Assembly (NCBI RefSeq): GCF_001767295.1
Contig: NZ_CP014944.1
Span: forward strand, 4,526,001-4,590,000
Direction: 5' to 3'
From: Colwellia sp. PAMC 20917
Lineage (GTDB): Bacteria > Pseudomonadota > Gammaproteobacteria > Enterobacterales > Alteromonadaceae
DNA: 64,000 nt
Shown: positions 49,001 through 56,310 of the stretch, piece by piece
How the letters are laid out: each line of letters starts with the position of its first letter
Position numbering within the stretch: position 1 is the stretch's first letter
Position numbers and translations under genes: made by a program
Notes under the pieces: model-generated
Told to the model about the DNA's origin: nothing
What the model saw: the letters and a program-made list of their open reading frames with translations, nothing else
Databases searched by the model: none

Positions 49001-49357
49001 GTCGGCGCCAAGGGTTGTTGAGGCTCCAGATTCTACATTTCCACCTACAATTGCATTTGCAGCAAGTGTTATGGCTGTTGCACTTTGAATATTACCGCCG
49101 ACAACTGTCCTCGCGCCCATCGTTATATAACTACTGGCATAAAGTGATTGGTTATTTAGCGCTGAATCTAATAAAGGTTCATTACTAGCCTGTGTAGTCG
49201 ATACGGCAAAAAACAGACAAGTCGATATGACCAAACTCGCTTGTTTTGCTACGCGTCTATAATGTATGGCGTCATTACCCATAATATTATTTATTAATGC
49301 GTTAACATCAATATTAGCCAAATTGTGATCCCAAATATAAGCATTATTCCTTTTCAT
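46091..49357 (-). CDS. Large secreted protein: beta-solenoid, ice-binding-like, GEVED and LruC domains
   Basis: This 1088-residue protein has an extended N-terminus with a secretion helix ending near SVSTTQAS (about residue 57). Residues 87-212 are seven exact 18-residue repeats (such as SGDVFAGTTVTIGAGSVF). About 225-395 resembles the DUF3494 ice-binding-like fold (LTLDGKGVDGVWIFNIANYL, GAEARGYIFAKGFVQTGANA). About 420-640 is a propeller-like region, about 655-825 a GEVED-type region (FGDAPASYG, DFDGNGVFGTDEKI, DGEVEDYLVDI), and the C-terminal third an LruC/DUF4842-like domain (AFEDNWPIVGDYDFNDLVMN). The ATG follows GAGGG. It shares promoter type and upstream boxes with the exopolysaccharide genes, so a biofilm-matrix role is likely. 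The function is unproven. Confidence 0.85.
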   Translation of the reverse strand: MKRNNAYIWDHNLANIDVNALINNIMGNDAIHYRRVAKQASLVISTCLFFAVSTTQASNEPLLDSALNNQSLYASSYITMGARTVVGGNIQSATAITLAANAIVGGNVESGASTTLGADAAVVGYIQAGTTATLGVASLVNGDIEAGTTATVGASAIIAGALTAGTTVTIDATVEVSGDVFAGTTVTIGAGSVFHGNIDAGTTTTIGAGVQIDGILTANSLLASPIPNLVTNQEDLITRLQVTLKDLGTGTELISTSFGTNDETLEAGIYSTIDYLSIAIGKTLTLDGKGVDGVWIFNIANYLSLAADSKIILKDVTDNSIIIWNVLGDKTGSAGYTQLGAGAEARGYIFAKGFVQTGANAVIAGIGDDCGGAFSATNFIEFGADSIIGKEACINGVALSVGQAIFGQPFAACPTDAFLIQDTSATLFGVQLATGQYQQLSNTMGTTNKLNAMGFNFHDQYLYAWSTEFAGPVRINNNYQVTPLPTTGMPDVSFYVGDIALDSNVFYLYRPGNTNGLFAISLDPTADNYLVAERIIDGSSLNLRIFDMAFHPFNGLAYSVDNIGNLHRIDVNNGSSELINNIGESGTFGAIYFDVDENLYISRNNDGKIFKIDTKEANSLAVLYAYGPSSSNNDGARCALAPVISTEKASIDFGDAPASYGSSAEDNGARHSTENNSIFMGANVDAEFDSFQFPLSDDETDGNNDDDGVAFVTGIEVGNLAVLQLVASSSAFVNAWIDFDGNGVFGTDEKIIDALPVIAGSNVISYEVPTWAEANSTWARFRISSTADLGPTGGVSDGEVEDYLVDITEANVSIQYYPSAAGWATIAFEDNWPIVGDYDFNDLVMNYRISEYMLDGEVIRVKLEGQIAAVGGSYHNGFAFQLPGISRETINEDDIRYTINNVPQLTSPLEQGREKAIAIITNDVWDYVSAGENCKYYRSEPGCGSKIQMHFSMTLPMTHAIPNEEMPAFPYDPFLFATENYEHGYVFGQAPGRAYEIHLPNKAPTEAFRTDFFNRGEDKSDPENKRYFVNENGMPWAVNVGTQWQYPLEYMDVIYAYPLFSSFIINEGRIDDDWFIENNANIKNTFLD

Positions 49358-49409
49358 CTTACTACCCTCAATTGTATGTAAAATTCTATTTGTTACTTAA
49401 GATAGGTAT

Positions 49410-49425
49410 TGCAAGTAATGAACCA
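49410..49425 (-). promoter_or_regulatory. Sigma54 promoter of the LruC-domain gene
   Basis: On the minus strand the sequence is TGGTTCATTACTTGCA, with GG and GC separated by ten bases and a perfect -12 TTGCA. It lies 53 bp upstream of the start codon. It is one of six such sites in this window. Confidence 0.78.
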
Positions 49426-49496
49426 AGATGGATTTGTTTTTAAGCTGTTGATATTGTATGTTATTTTTATTATCTGCCTTGGTTGTTCTATTTTTG

Positions 49497-49524
49497 TTTT
49501 GCGAAAATTATCATTTTGCAAAAT
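49497..49524. promoter_or_regulatory. Upstream activator boxes for the LruC-domain gene
   Basis: TTTTGCGAAAA (49497-49507) and the perfect palindrome ATTTTGCAAAAT (49513-49524) lie about 75-115 bp upstream of the sigma54 promoter, the usual position for an enhancer-binding activator. The same box occurs before every sigma54 unit of the exopolysaccharide region. Confidence 0.7.
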
Positions 49525-49572
49525 AGAATAAAGTAAGGTTAATAATTTACTAATGGGGACTCATAAAGCATC

Positions 49573-49602
49573 AAGCCGCTACTCTATTGTGATGCGGCTT
49601 TT
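49573..49602. terminator. Terminator-like hairpin after the glycosyltransferase gene
   Basis: AAGCCGC (49573-49579) and GCGGCTT (49594-49600) form a GC-rich stem followed by TT, and an alternative pairing GCATCA/TGATGC overlaps it. It lies 20 bases beyond the end of the minus-strand glycosyltransferase gene. Confidence 0.5.
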
Positions 49603-49622
49603 GGCGGTCTTCTGGTTAACCG

Positions 49623-50567
49623 TTATAACTGTTTATATTGAAAACCATTGACTAGCCATTGTTCTGTTTGCTTTATCCATGACAATCCATAAAGTCCAAC
49701 TAAATGTTTAGGTTTTAGCTTACAACGAGGGTCTGATAATAAAGTCCTCGCCTGTGAAAAATGGCCGTCACCAATATTGAGTTTTGCCAAGTGACACAAA
49801 TGAGTTGCACTATACTTAAGCATATTGGTTGAGCTTTTATTACCTTTAAATAGAGATGCCTGCTCAGTTATCCGAATACTAAAACCACACTCTGCAGAAG
49901 GAATATTATTTTTACTTGCTTGGTTTTGTGCATCTTTATGATAAAGAGAATGAATATTTGGTGAATAAGCAATATCTGTATTTAACGCAACCCGACAGAA
50001 TAAATCTTGGTCCTCACCTATAGGTTCATTCAGAGGAAAACCACCAATTTCGTTAAATAATGACCGTTGAATGACCATAGAAGACATAGTAAAAGGTAGG
50101 TCTCCTTGTGAGGCAATATCAAAATAATCAGCTAATATCACGCCCTCTGGATCGATATTTTTTAGTTTTATCTTTGCATCAATATAGTTATGCTCAGATT
50201 CGACAATTTGGTAGCGTGTTCCAAAAAACTTTGCTTGCGGGAATTTAACAATTAAGCGAGCTATCTCATCTAAAAATAAAGGTAACCACTGGTCGTCAGC
50301 ATCTAAAAATGCAATGTATTCATGACTTGCTAATGCAACACCATTATTACGAGCGGCAGACACGCCCTGATTTTTTTGTTGGATGAGTTTTACATTTTCC
50401 ATATTGGCATTTTTTACAATTAAGGCGCCATCATCGGTAGAGCCATCATCAATAATAATAATTTCAGCAGCGGGGTATTTCTGCCATGCGACACTGTTAA
50501 GTGTTCTTAAGATATGCTCGGCTTTGTTAAACAGCGGAATAATTACAGTAAATTTTATATTTTTCAT
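49623..50567 (-). CDS. Family 2 glycosyltransferase
   Basis: This ~314-residue cytoplasmic enzyme would add a sugar to the exopolysaccharide repeat unit. The GT2 fold is shown by FTVIIPLFNKAEHILRTLNS, the nucleotide-binding EIIIIDDGSTDDG and the DxD-type motif YIAFLDADDQWLP, with an acceptor/catalytic segment EPIGEDQDLFCRVAL. The ATG at 50567 follows GGAGTGA at good spacing; a GTG at 50576 overlaps that ribosome site. Its 5' end overlaps the pyruvyl-transferase gene, so it is the third gene of the wzy-like operon. Donor and acceptor are unknown. Confidence 0.9.
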   Translation of the reverse strand: MKNIKFTVIIPLFNKAEHILRTLNSVAWQKYPAAEIIIIDDGSTDDGALIVKNANMENVKLIQQKNQGVSAARNNGVALASHEYIAFLDADDQWLPLFLDEIARLIVKFPQAKFFGTRYQIVESEHNYIDAKIKLKNIDPEGVILADYFDIASQGDLPFTMSSMVIQRSLFNEIGGFPLNEPIGEDQDLFCRVALNTDIAYSPNIHSLYHKDAQNQASKNNIPSAECGFSIRITEQASLFKGNKSSTNMLKYSATHLCHLAKLNIGDGHFSQARTLLSDPRCKLKPKHLVGLYGLSWIKQTEQWLVNGFQYKQL

Positions 50568-51669
50568 TTTGATCACTCCAGTTAGATAAAGAATTTTTTA
50601 AAGCGCTATCAACTGATAACGTTGGTGGTATAAAATTTGTTGATAAACCTTTTACGATTTGGTTAACAATTGATTTAATATTGAGATTAAATAAATCTAT
50701 TTGATAGTCTTGTGCTAAGCCAATCTCATCACACCAACCTTTACATTTGCTGTGATAATTAACAGACAACACGGGTGTGTTGGCTAAATAACCTAAAATA
50801 GAGCCATGCAAACGCATACTAATAATAGCTTTATAAGTACCCAGTTTTTCGAGTAATTTTATCGGGTCTGCTTGGTATTTTTCTATTGTTACTGGCACCG
50901 TTTTGTTTAAACGAGCAACAATATTATTGTTGATTTTCCAATCGCCTAATGAGCTATGTCCGTTAAACTCTATTAAGGTAATAGGTTCACCTGTTTGGGC
51001 GTATAACTGTGTTATTAACTGAGTAAATTGGTGAAACCTTTGTTGTTCAGCACCTTTATTTGTTTTCCCCATCGCATTAATAGCAACAGAGCATAACGAC
51101 AGTGCAATGCCTTTACGTTCGACTTTTTTAGGTTTATATTTATCTGAACACAGCAGTAATGGTGCTAAATCAAAGGTTTTCTTAACGTTAGCATTAGGGG
51201 CGATACTTTGAGCAATGTCTAAACTTTCACTGTCTCTGACGCCAATATAACCACATTCATTTAAAAATTTTGAACAAGCTTTTTCTGCGGCAGTTGAATT
51301 GAACGGACCAATTCCAACGCCTACGGCTAAGCTATTTTTAGGGCTTGATAAAGACATTAATTGTCTTTTAAGGTTTATATCTGTTTCACTGTGTAAAACC
51401 GAGCCACCACCAAAAATAATACGTTTACTTTGAAGTGCAGCTTTATAATGCAATAACCTATTTTGTCCTGGAAATTGCTGGTTAAACTTGAGCGGTAGTT
51501 GATGATTCGTTTGTGTTTCTCTGAGGTAATCGCCGTACAAACCTACTAGGGCCTTTTTACAACCAATAATGTGTTGAGCCGCCCAAGCTGTTGCATACAT
51601 CAGCGCATCATCGCCGCTATTTTGCATGCCGTAATAGCCTACTAAATAAGCATCGTATTTCTTAAACAT
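50527..51669 (-). CDS. Polysaccharide pyruvyl transferase family protein (WcaK-like)
   Basis: This 380-residue protein is predicted to add pyruvate ketals to sugars of the exopolysaccharide, giving negative charge. Its N-terminus DAYLVGYYGMQNSGDDALMY and the motifs KRIIFGGGSVLHSETDINLK, LAVGVGIGPFNSTAAEKAC and AIISMRLHGSILGYLANTPV are typical of the family. It overlaps the wzy-like gene by eight bases upstream and the GT2 gene downstream, giving a compact three-gene operon. Pyruvylation as such is a family inference. Confidence 0.88.
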   Translation of the reverse strand: MFKKYDAYLVGYYGMQNSGDDALMYATAWAAQHIIGCKKALVGLYGDYLRETQTNHQLPLKFNQQFPGQNRLLHYKAALQSKRIIFGGGSVLHSETDINLKRQLMSLSSPKNSLAVGVGIGPFNSTAAEKACSKFLNECGYIGVRDSESLDIAQSIAPNANVKKTFDLAPLLLCSDKYKPKKVERKGIALSLCSVAINAMGKTNKGAEQQRFHQFTQLITQLYAQTGEPITLIEFNGHSSLGDWKINNNIVARLNKTVPVTIEKYQADPIKLLEKLGTYKAIISMRLHGSILGYLANTPVLSVNYHSKCKGWCDEIGLAQDYQIDLFNLNIKSIVNQIVKGLSTNFIPPTLSVDSALKNSLSNWSDQNEKYKIYCNYSAV

Positions 51670-52930
51670 GTCTTTCTCCTGATTTTAGTGGATTAAGGGC
51701 AATGCCTATCCATAAAAGTGCTGGCCAATAAATAAAACTTAATATTTCTAGATTTTCAAAAAATGAGTAACAGATAAAAACGATTGCCATTAGTGCAGCG
51801 GTATAACAAATCTCGCTTTTAAGGCTATGCCAAAATAAATAGATACAGGTAAAGGTTAAAGGTATAGCTAATGCTAAAAGTCCTACTATGCCTTTGACAA
51901 ATAACAGTCCATACCAGCTGTGGTGTGAACCTATAGGCATTCCTTCAACAATTTTTGGTCCTTTCTCAACAATGCCATGTCCCCAAATTGGCGCTTCTGA
52001 CTCCCAACGTTGCAAGGCAAGTACTTCTAGCGTATTACGTACTCGCGTTGAATCAGGGCGCGAAGCTTTAATGTCTTCGTAGCTGCTAGTGATTAAATTA
52101 AATAACGGTTCGCCTAATAATAAAATGGCTGGAATGAACAACCCAAAAAGTATAATAAGCAGTGGATTTTTAAAATGCTTACTGAAAAAGCATAGTGGCG
52201 CTAATGCGATATAAATAACCCAACCAGCACGTGATTGTGAGAGTAAACACATGATGAAACTGCCGACTAAACCTGAGTTTCTCCAAAAAGGTTCTTTCTC
52301 TTGGCTTGTAAAAATTAAAAATATACATGCCATAAATCCTGCTGCAGGTGCCCAAGGAGTAAAAAACCTCCAACGTCCACCACCAGTTTCAGGGTTTAAA
52401 CCAAATAAACTTACTGTAAAGAAGCTTTCACCGGGTCCACCAATCACTTGTAGTGGTGATATAAATAAATCACCAGGGGCGCCAACCATATAAAGAACAA
52501 CAGTCACACCGGCAAAAATTAACGAATGAAACGAAACAACGCATACGGCTCTAACCACTAATTGCGGTTTAATATCAACAAAGGCGCCAATAAATAAAAA
52601 TAGCGGCATCAGTGCCCATCCTTTTGCCCAACCAATTGAAGACTTGATGGTTTTCGCTAGTCCCAGATCCCAATTCGAATGACCAATGAGTAGCGCGACT
52701 AACATAAAAAAACCACCAAGGATCCATAACCAAACAATGGCAGGTATCACTGCATTATTGTCTTTACCGTTTACATACCAACGTAATAAAACCACAATAA
52801 AGATCATCCAACCTATCACTGAGCCCATAACATAAAGACCACCGAATGCGAAGAATGGATAGGTAAGTGTTAACCCAAACCAAACTAGCTTTTCTTCGGT
52901 AGAACTTGCTATGGGATGCTGTGAAGCCAT
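51662..52930 (-). CDS. O-antigen ligase/polymerase-type membrane protein (Wzy-like)
   Basis: This 422-residue protein has about ten to twelve hydrophobic helices and one larger periplasmic loop carrying the O-antigen ligase-like signature (SRAGWVIYIALAPLCFF, and TRVRNTLEVLALQRWESEAP with HSWYGLLFVKGIVGLLAL after it). In an exopolysaccharide cluster the likely role is polymerase (Wzy); a ligase cannot be excluded. First gene of its operon, with the sigma54 promoter and paired boxes upstream. No obvious ribosome site precedes the ATG at 52930. Confidence 0.85.
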   Translation of the reverse strand: MASQHPIASSTEEKLVWFGLTLTYPFFAFGGLYVMGSVIGWMIFIVVLLRWYVNGKDNNAVIPAIVWLWILGGFFMLVALLIGHSNWDLGLAKTIKSSIGWAKGWALMPLFLFIGAFVDIKPQLVVRAVCVVSFHSLIFAGVTVVLYMVGAPGDLFISPLQVIGGPGESFFTVSLFGLNPETGGGRWRFFTPWAPAAGFMACIFLIFTSQEKEPFWRNSGLVGSFIMCLLSQSRAGWVIYIALAPLCFFSKHFKNPLLIILFGLFIPAILLLGEPLFNLITSSYEDIKASRPDSTRVRNTLEVLALQRWESEAPIWGHGIVEKGPKIVEGMPIGSHHSWYGLLFVKGIVGLLALAIPLTFTCIYLFWHSLKSEICYTAALMAIVFICYSFFENLEILSFIYWPALLWIGIALNPLKSGERHV

Positions 52931-53034
52931 AAGTTAATTTGTCCAAATGGATGAATAAAGGCTTAATATAAAAGTATTATTATCTTTAGCCGGCATTGCA
53001 TTAATCATTAGTAAATTGATGCTAACCTACTCAT

Positions 53035-53050
53035 TGCTAAAACTGTGCCA
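53035..53050 (-). promoter_or_regulatory. Sigma54 promoter of the wzy-like operon
   Basis: On the minus strand TGGCACAGTTTTAGCA carries the full -24 element TGGCAC with the correct ten-base spacing to GC. It lies about 105 bp upstream of the wzy-like start codon. Confidence 0.82.
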
Positions 53051-53121
53051 ATCTTTTTATTTACTTTAAGTTATTGATGTTATAGGTTTTGTTTGTTTTT
53101 ATTGAGGCAGGCTTTATCTTT

Positions 53122-53160
53122 GAATTGCAAAATAAAAATAGGATTTTCATTTTGCAATTC
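53122..53160. promoter_or_regulatory. Paired upstream boxes for the wzy-like operon
   Basis: GAATTGCAAAAT (53122-53133) and its inverted copy ATTTTGCAATTC (53149-53160) are perfect mirror images with centres 27 bp apart. They lie 70-110 bp upstream of the sigma54 promoter, as expected for an activator binding as dimers. Confidence 0.75.
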
Positions 53161-53261
53161 ATTATTTCTTAATAAAGACCTTTATTATTTACAGATTTAA
53201 TCTGCACAATATTGGGAATAGGGTTGATAAAATAAGGAGCAGTCTAAGATAAGGCTAAAGA

Positions 53262-53299
53262 TAACCCTACATCAAGGCGATTAAGCTTTGATAGGGTTA
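53262..53299 (-). terminator. Terminator of the wza-wzz operon
   Basis: TAACCCTA (53262-53269) and TAGGGTTA (53292-53299), with further pairing of ATCAA/TTGAT inside, form an imperfect stem 17 bases beyond the wzz-type stop codon. The T-tract is weak. Confidence 0.6.
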
Positions 53300-53315
53300 A
53301 CTTCTATTAGCCAAA

Positions 53316-54707
53316 TTAGCTTTTCTTGAGTAAAACTTGAATTAATTTGTTGCGTTGCGATAAAACTAACAAGCCAAAGGTAATAAATAAAAACCCGGCT
53401 ACAGCACCAACAAAGGCAATGATATTTTTAGGACTACCTTGTTTCGTTGGGTAAGAAGGGGTTGTCAGCATTTGTAATACAGGATACGAGGCAAAAATGT
53501 CTGCTTTACTTGCTTCTAATCTTGCGGCTGCAGAGGTGAAAATAGCTTCTGCCATGTTAAATTCTCTTTGTAACCGCTCTAATTCCACTATTTCTCTAGA
53601 GTAGACCTTTAATTGGTCACCAAGATGTTCAACAGAACGTCCTAAATCAGCAAGCATTGAATCTTGGCCTTTTTGTTTTGCGTAAGCGGCAATTAAGTCA
53701 GCGAATAACTCAGCCCGTTTGGGGTTCAAATCCAAATTTAAGGAATTGAATATCTCATTTGAATTAACACCGTACATTTCGCTGCTTCTCTGGTTTATCG
53801 CAATTCGGGTAAAGTTTAATCTTTTTTGTTGTGCTTTCACTTTTGGATGATTAACCCCCCATCGAGAGCTGTATTCGGTCAGACGAGTAATACTTTCCTT
53901 TAATTCGGTAATATAAGCTCTAAATTCAACGTCTGATTGTAGGGCGAATGCTTGTCCTGCTAATTTGGGTGAAACCCCAAGCTCTTCACTTAATTGATAA
54001 ATATACTCTTGTAATTGCCTTGTTTCAGCTTTGACATAAAGTCGTTTTTCTTTAACACCGGATAAGGTTTTAACTAATTGATTCATTTGATCGGTTGAAA
54101 CCACAATCGAACGCTGTTGAAAATCAACAATAGCATTACGGGTTATATTCATTCTTTCCCGGTATTGGTCAAGAACATGGTTAATACTCCGGTCGCGTCG
54201 TAACACTTCATCGGCGCGTAGATTACTCAACTCGTCTTGTAAAGATTCATATATGGCAAAGGTTTTTTCTTGTGCGAATTTTGAGCTGCCAGCACTCATC
54301 TCCAATGAAATAATAGAGGTTTGCTCGGTGAGCTTAATTCTTGGTTGACCAAGTTCATCAAGCGAAATATTTAGTTTCTCAGCAGCACGCCCCCTAACAC
54401 CTCGGCTTGAAAGCATCTCTTTATAATTAACACGTGGGTTAAAGCCACCACCAGAAAAAGGGGTATTAGTTTGTGAAACAACTTGGCCGACATTATCCAG
54501 TGATACACTGTTACTGCTACCCGTTCCAGGTAAGACCATTTCCATATCACTGGTAAATGACGGAGCCTTATTCAAATAAAGCATAATAAGCAGTGCAACA
54601 ACTAAATAACAAGCTAAACCAACCACTAAATAAGGGCGCTTTAACACTGAGTATGTTCTTGCTCTGAATAGTCCAAATGACGTTAACGTTACAATAGGAT
54701 ATTTCAT
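53316..54707 (-). CDS. Polysaccharide chain-length determinant (Wzz/GumC-type)
   Basis: This 463-residue inner-membrane protein has an N-terminal helix (YLVVGLACYLVVALLIMLYL), a long periplasmic coiled-coil region with conserved family features (SRGVRGRAAEKLNISL; HPKVKAQQKRLNFTRI) and a C-terminal helix preceded by PSYPTKQGSPKN. It controls chain length and joins the export machinery. It ends just after the last helix and lacks the cytoplasmic tyrosine-kinase domain found in Wzc. It follows the wza-type gene by seven bases, as one operon. Confidence 0.9.
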   Translation of the reverse strand: MKYPIVTLTSFGLFRARTYSVLKRPYLVVGLACYLVVALLIMLYLNKAPSFTSDMEMVLPGTGSSNSVSLDNVGQVVSQTNTPFSGGGFNPRVNYKEMLSSRGVRGRAAEKLNISLDELGQPRIKLTEQTSIISLEMSAGSSKFAQEKTFAIYESLQDELSNLRADEVLRRDRSINHVLDQYRERMNITRNAIVDFQQRSIVVSTDQMNQLVKTLSGVKEKRLYVKAETRQLQEYIYQLSEELGVSPKLAGQAFALQSDVEFRAYITELKESITRLTEYSSRWGVNHPKVKAQQKRLNFTRIAINQRSSEMYGVNSNEIFNSLNLDLNPKRAELFADLIAAYAKQKGQDSMLADLGRSVEHLGDQLKVYSREIVELERLQREFNMAEAIFTSAAARLEASKADIFASYPVLQMLTTPSYPTKQGSPKNIIAFVGAVAGFLFITFGLLVLSQRNKLIQVLLKKS

Positions 54708-54714
54708 AATTCAC

Positions 54715-55992
54715 TTATAACAATTTAATAGGAAGCAGGATGTCGACAACTGTCTTGGCGATATCACGAAAGTTAGTAATATTTGAGTCGTAACAGGCAA
54801 CGGCGTCATTAGGCATTAAGTAAGGGTTAATATTGTCTTGATTTGGTGTCGTCATTAATGCTTCTACCGAGCGTTCGATAACTTGTGTTTCACCGGTAAT
54901 TGGATTTTTACTCGCAAGTACGACTCGACGTGGCGCATTGGTCCAATCTTTACCACCGACACAATTAGCAGAAACCGCCGCTTGTAATAAGCGTGTACCA
55001 TAGGGCAAACTTGTTGCAAATTTACCAATACCAGCACTCGCATTATCGCCCGCTGAATCAATCAGGTTAGACATAAATACACGAAATCCTTTAGGTGTAA
55101 TTTGGCTTGGTCTAACTAAATGCGCTTGAAAGCAACCAGTACTGGGTACTATGACTCGGTCACCTGCGACTAAAGGATAATCTTTAACTAATTCGCCAGT
55201 TAACATGCCTGTCATATCTATTTGTACTTGCCAGCCTTTACGTATTAAAATAATTTGGTCTAATTTAGCATCCGGTCTAATACCTGATGCTGTTCTAATT
55301 GCTTCAGACAATAAACGCGTGGTTGAATAATCACCATAAGCGTCCAGATGTTCAGAGTTTTGAACACCTTTACTTTTTCTATTGATTAATACAGTACCGG
55401 GATTAAAAACGGCACCGGCAACAGATACCTCAATTGATGACCAATTTAATACGTGTATGGTCACGCTAGCACTGGCGGGCTGAAATATTTCTGCTCTAAT
55501 TAAGGCTAATTCAATTTTGGTTTCTAATTTATTGGTTGTCGCACCGCCTGCTGAAACAACACCTATAATAGGTAGTTTTACATATCCCGCGTTATCAACA
55601 ATATAACGACCATTAAAACCTTCACCATCTTCAATAAGTACTTCAACTAAATCCCCAGGACTTAATAATAAACCTTGAGCAAGAATAGGGTCATTCTCTG
55701 CTGAAGCTTTCATATTTGATGAATGTAAATTTAATGGCTTGTCTGTTCTATAATTTAGGGCTGCGCCCATATCTTGAAACTGACTGCAATTTAATCCATC
55801 TGAAAATAGCGTTTTAGGTGCTTGCTCATGAATAAAGTCATCACCATTGTCAGCGGGCGTACCATAAAATCTAAGTGCAGACTTATCAATATCTACGGAT
55901 GAGTGCTTAGCACAACCCTGTAAAACTAAAATTCCAATGAGCGCGATAAGCGCTGGCATTATTTTGTAACTTTTAGGTGGGTAAAACGACAT
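54715..55992 (-). CDS. wza: Polysaccharide export outer-membrane lipoprotein (Wza-type)
   Basis: This ~425-residue lipoprotein has a signal peptide with lipobox LQGC. The polysaccharide-export domain (LLSPGDLVEVLIEDGEGFNG, RYIVDNAGYVKLPIIGVVSA) is followed by SLBB-type repeats (VSVAGAVFNPGTVLINRKSK, RVIVPSTGCFQ) and a long C-terminal part ending in DNINPYLMPNDAVACYDSNI. It would form the outer-membrane exit channel. I chose the second ATG (55992), which has GGAG seven bases before it; the first ATG at 56004 contains that ribosome site. First gene of its operon, with a sigma54 promoter and boxes upstream. Confidence 0.92.
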   Translation of the reverse strand: MSFYPPKSYKIMPALIALIGILVLQGCAKHSSVDIDKSALRFYGTPADNGDDFIHEQAPKTLFSDGLNCSQFQDMGAALNYRTDKPLNLHSSNMKASAENDPILAQGLLLSPGDLVEVLIEDGEGFNGRYIVDNAGYVKLPIIGVVSAGGATTNKLETKIELALIRAEIFQPASASVTIHVLNWSSIEVSVAGAVFNPGTVLINRKSKGVQNSEHLDAYGDYSTTRLLSEAIRTASGIRPDAKLDQIILIRKGWQVQIDMTGMLTGELVKDYPLVAGDRVIVPSTGCFQAHLVRPSQITPKGFRVFMSNLIDSAGDNASAGIGKFATSLPYGTRLLQAAVSANCVGGKDWTNAPRRVVLASKNPITGETQVIERSVEALMTTPNQDNINPYLMPNDAVACYDSNITNFRDIAKTVVDILLPIKLL

Positions 55993-56031
55993 TGAATTCT
56001 CCATAACGATTTTAACTCTCTACACCGTTAT

Positions 56032-56047
56032 TGCACTTAACGTACCA
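56032..56047 (-). promoter_or_regulatory. Sigma54 promoter of the wza-wzz operon
   Basis: On the minus strand TGGTACGTTAAGTGCA fits TGGCACG-N4-TTGCA with correct spacing and one change in each element. It lies 40 bp upstream of the wza start. Confidence 0.78.
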
Positions 56048-56117
56048 ACTGATTACTTTTATTTTACCTATTGTATTTTATAGGTTTTTTTTGTAATTGT
56101 TCGGTATTTAAAAATAT

Positions 56118-56160
56118 AAATTTGCAATTTGCAATGGGCTATATCTATTTTGCAAAAGCC
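56118..56160. promoter_or_regulatory. Upstream boxes for the wza-wzz operon
   Basis: AAATTTGCAATTTGCAAT (56118-56135) contains two overlapping TTTGCAA half-palindromes, and CTATTTTGCAAAAGC (56145-56159) is a near-perfect full box. They lie 70-115 bp upstream of the sigma54 promoter. Confidence 0.65.
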
Positions 56161-56189
56161 TTTTTATCCGAATATATGGATACTTTGCT

Positions 56190-56217
56190 GATAAAAGATA
56201 AAAGATAAAAGATAAAA
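56190..56217. repeat. Heptamer microsatellite (GATAAAA x4)
   Basis: Four perfect GATAAAA units are followed by one AATAAAA and an A-run. The tract lies between the wza upstream boxes and the terminator of the sugar-transferase operon. It is non-coding. Slippage could change spacing here, but any regulatory effect is speculative. Confidence 0.8.
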
Positions 56218-56224
56218 AATAAAA

Positions 56225-56259
56225 AAAGTGAATTGATTATGAGTTAATCAATTCACTTT
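56225..56259 (-). terminator. Terminator of the wecG-type/sugar-transferase operon
   Basis: AAAGTGAATTGATTA (56225-56239) and TAATCAATTCACTTT (56245-56259) form a perfect 15-bp stem with a 5-base loop. Read on the minus strand it is followed by a run of at least seven T, from the A-tract at 56218-56227. It is a strong terminator 52 bases after the sugar-transferase stop. Confidence 0.9.
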
Positions 56260-56310
56260 ACTGTTCTTTTAGCCATTTATACTTTAGCTAAATGTTATAG
56301 GTTGTTTTAA

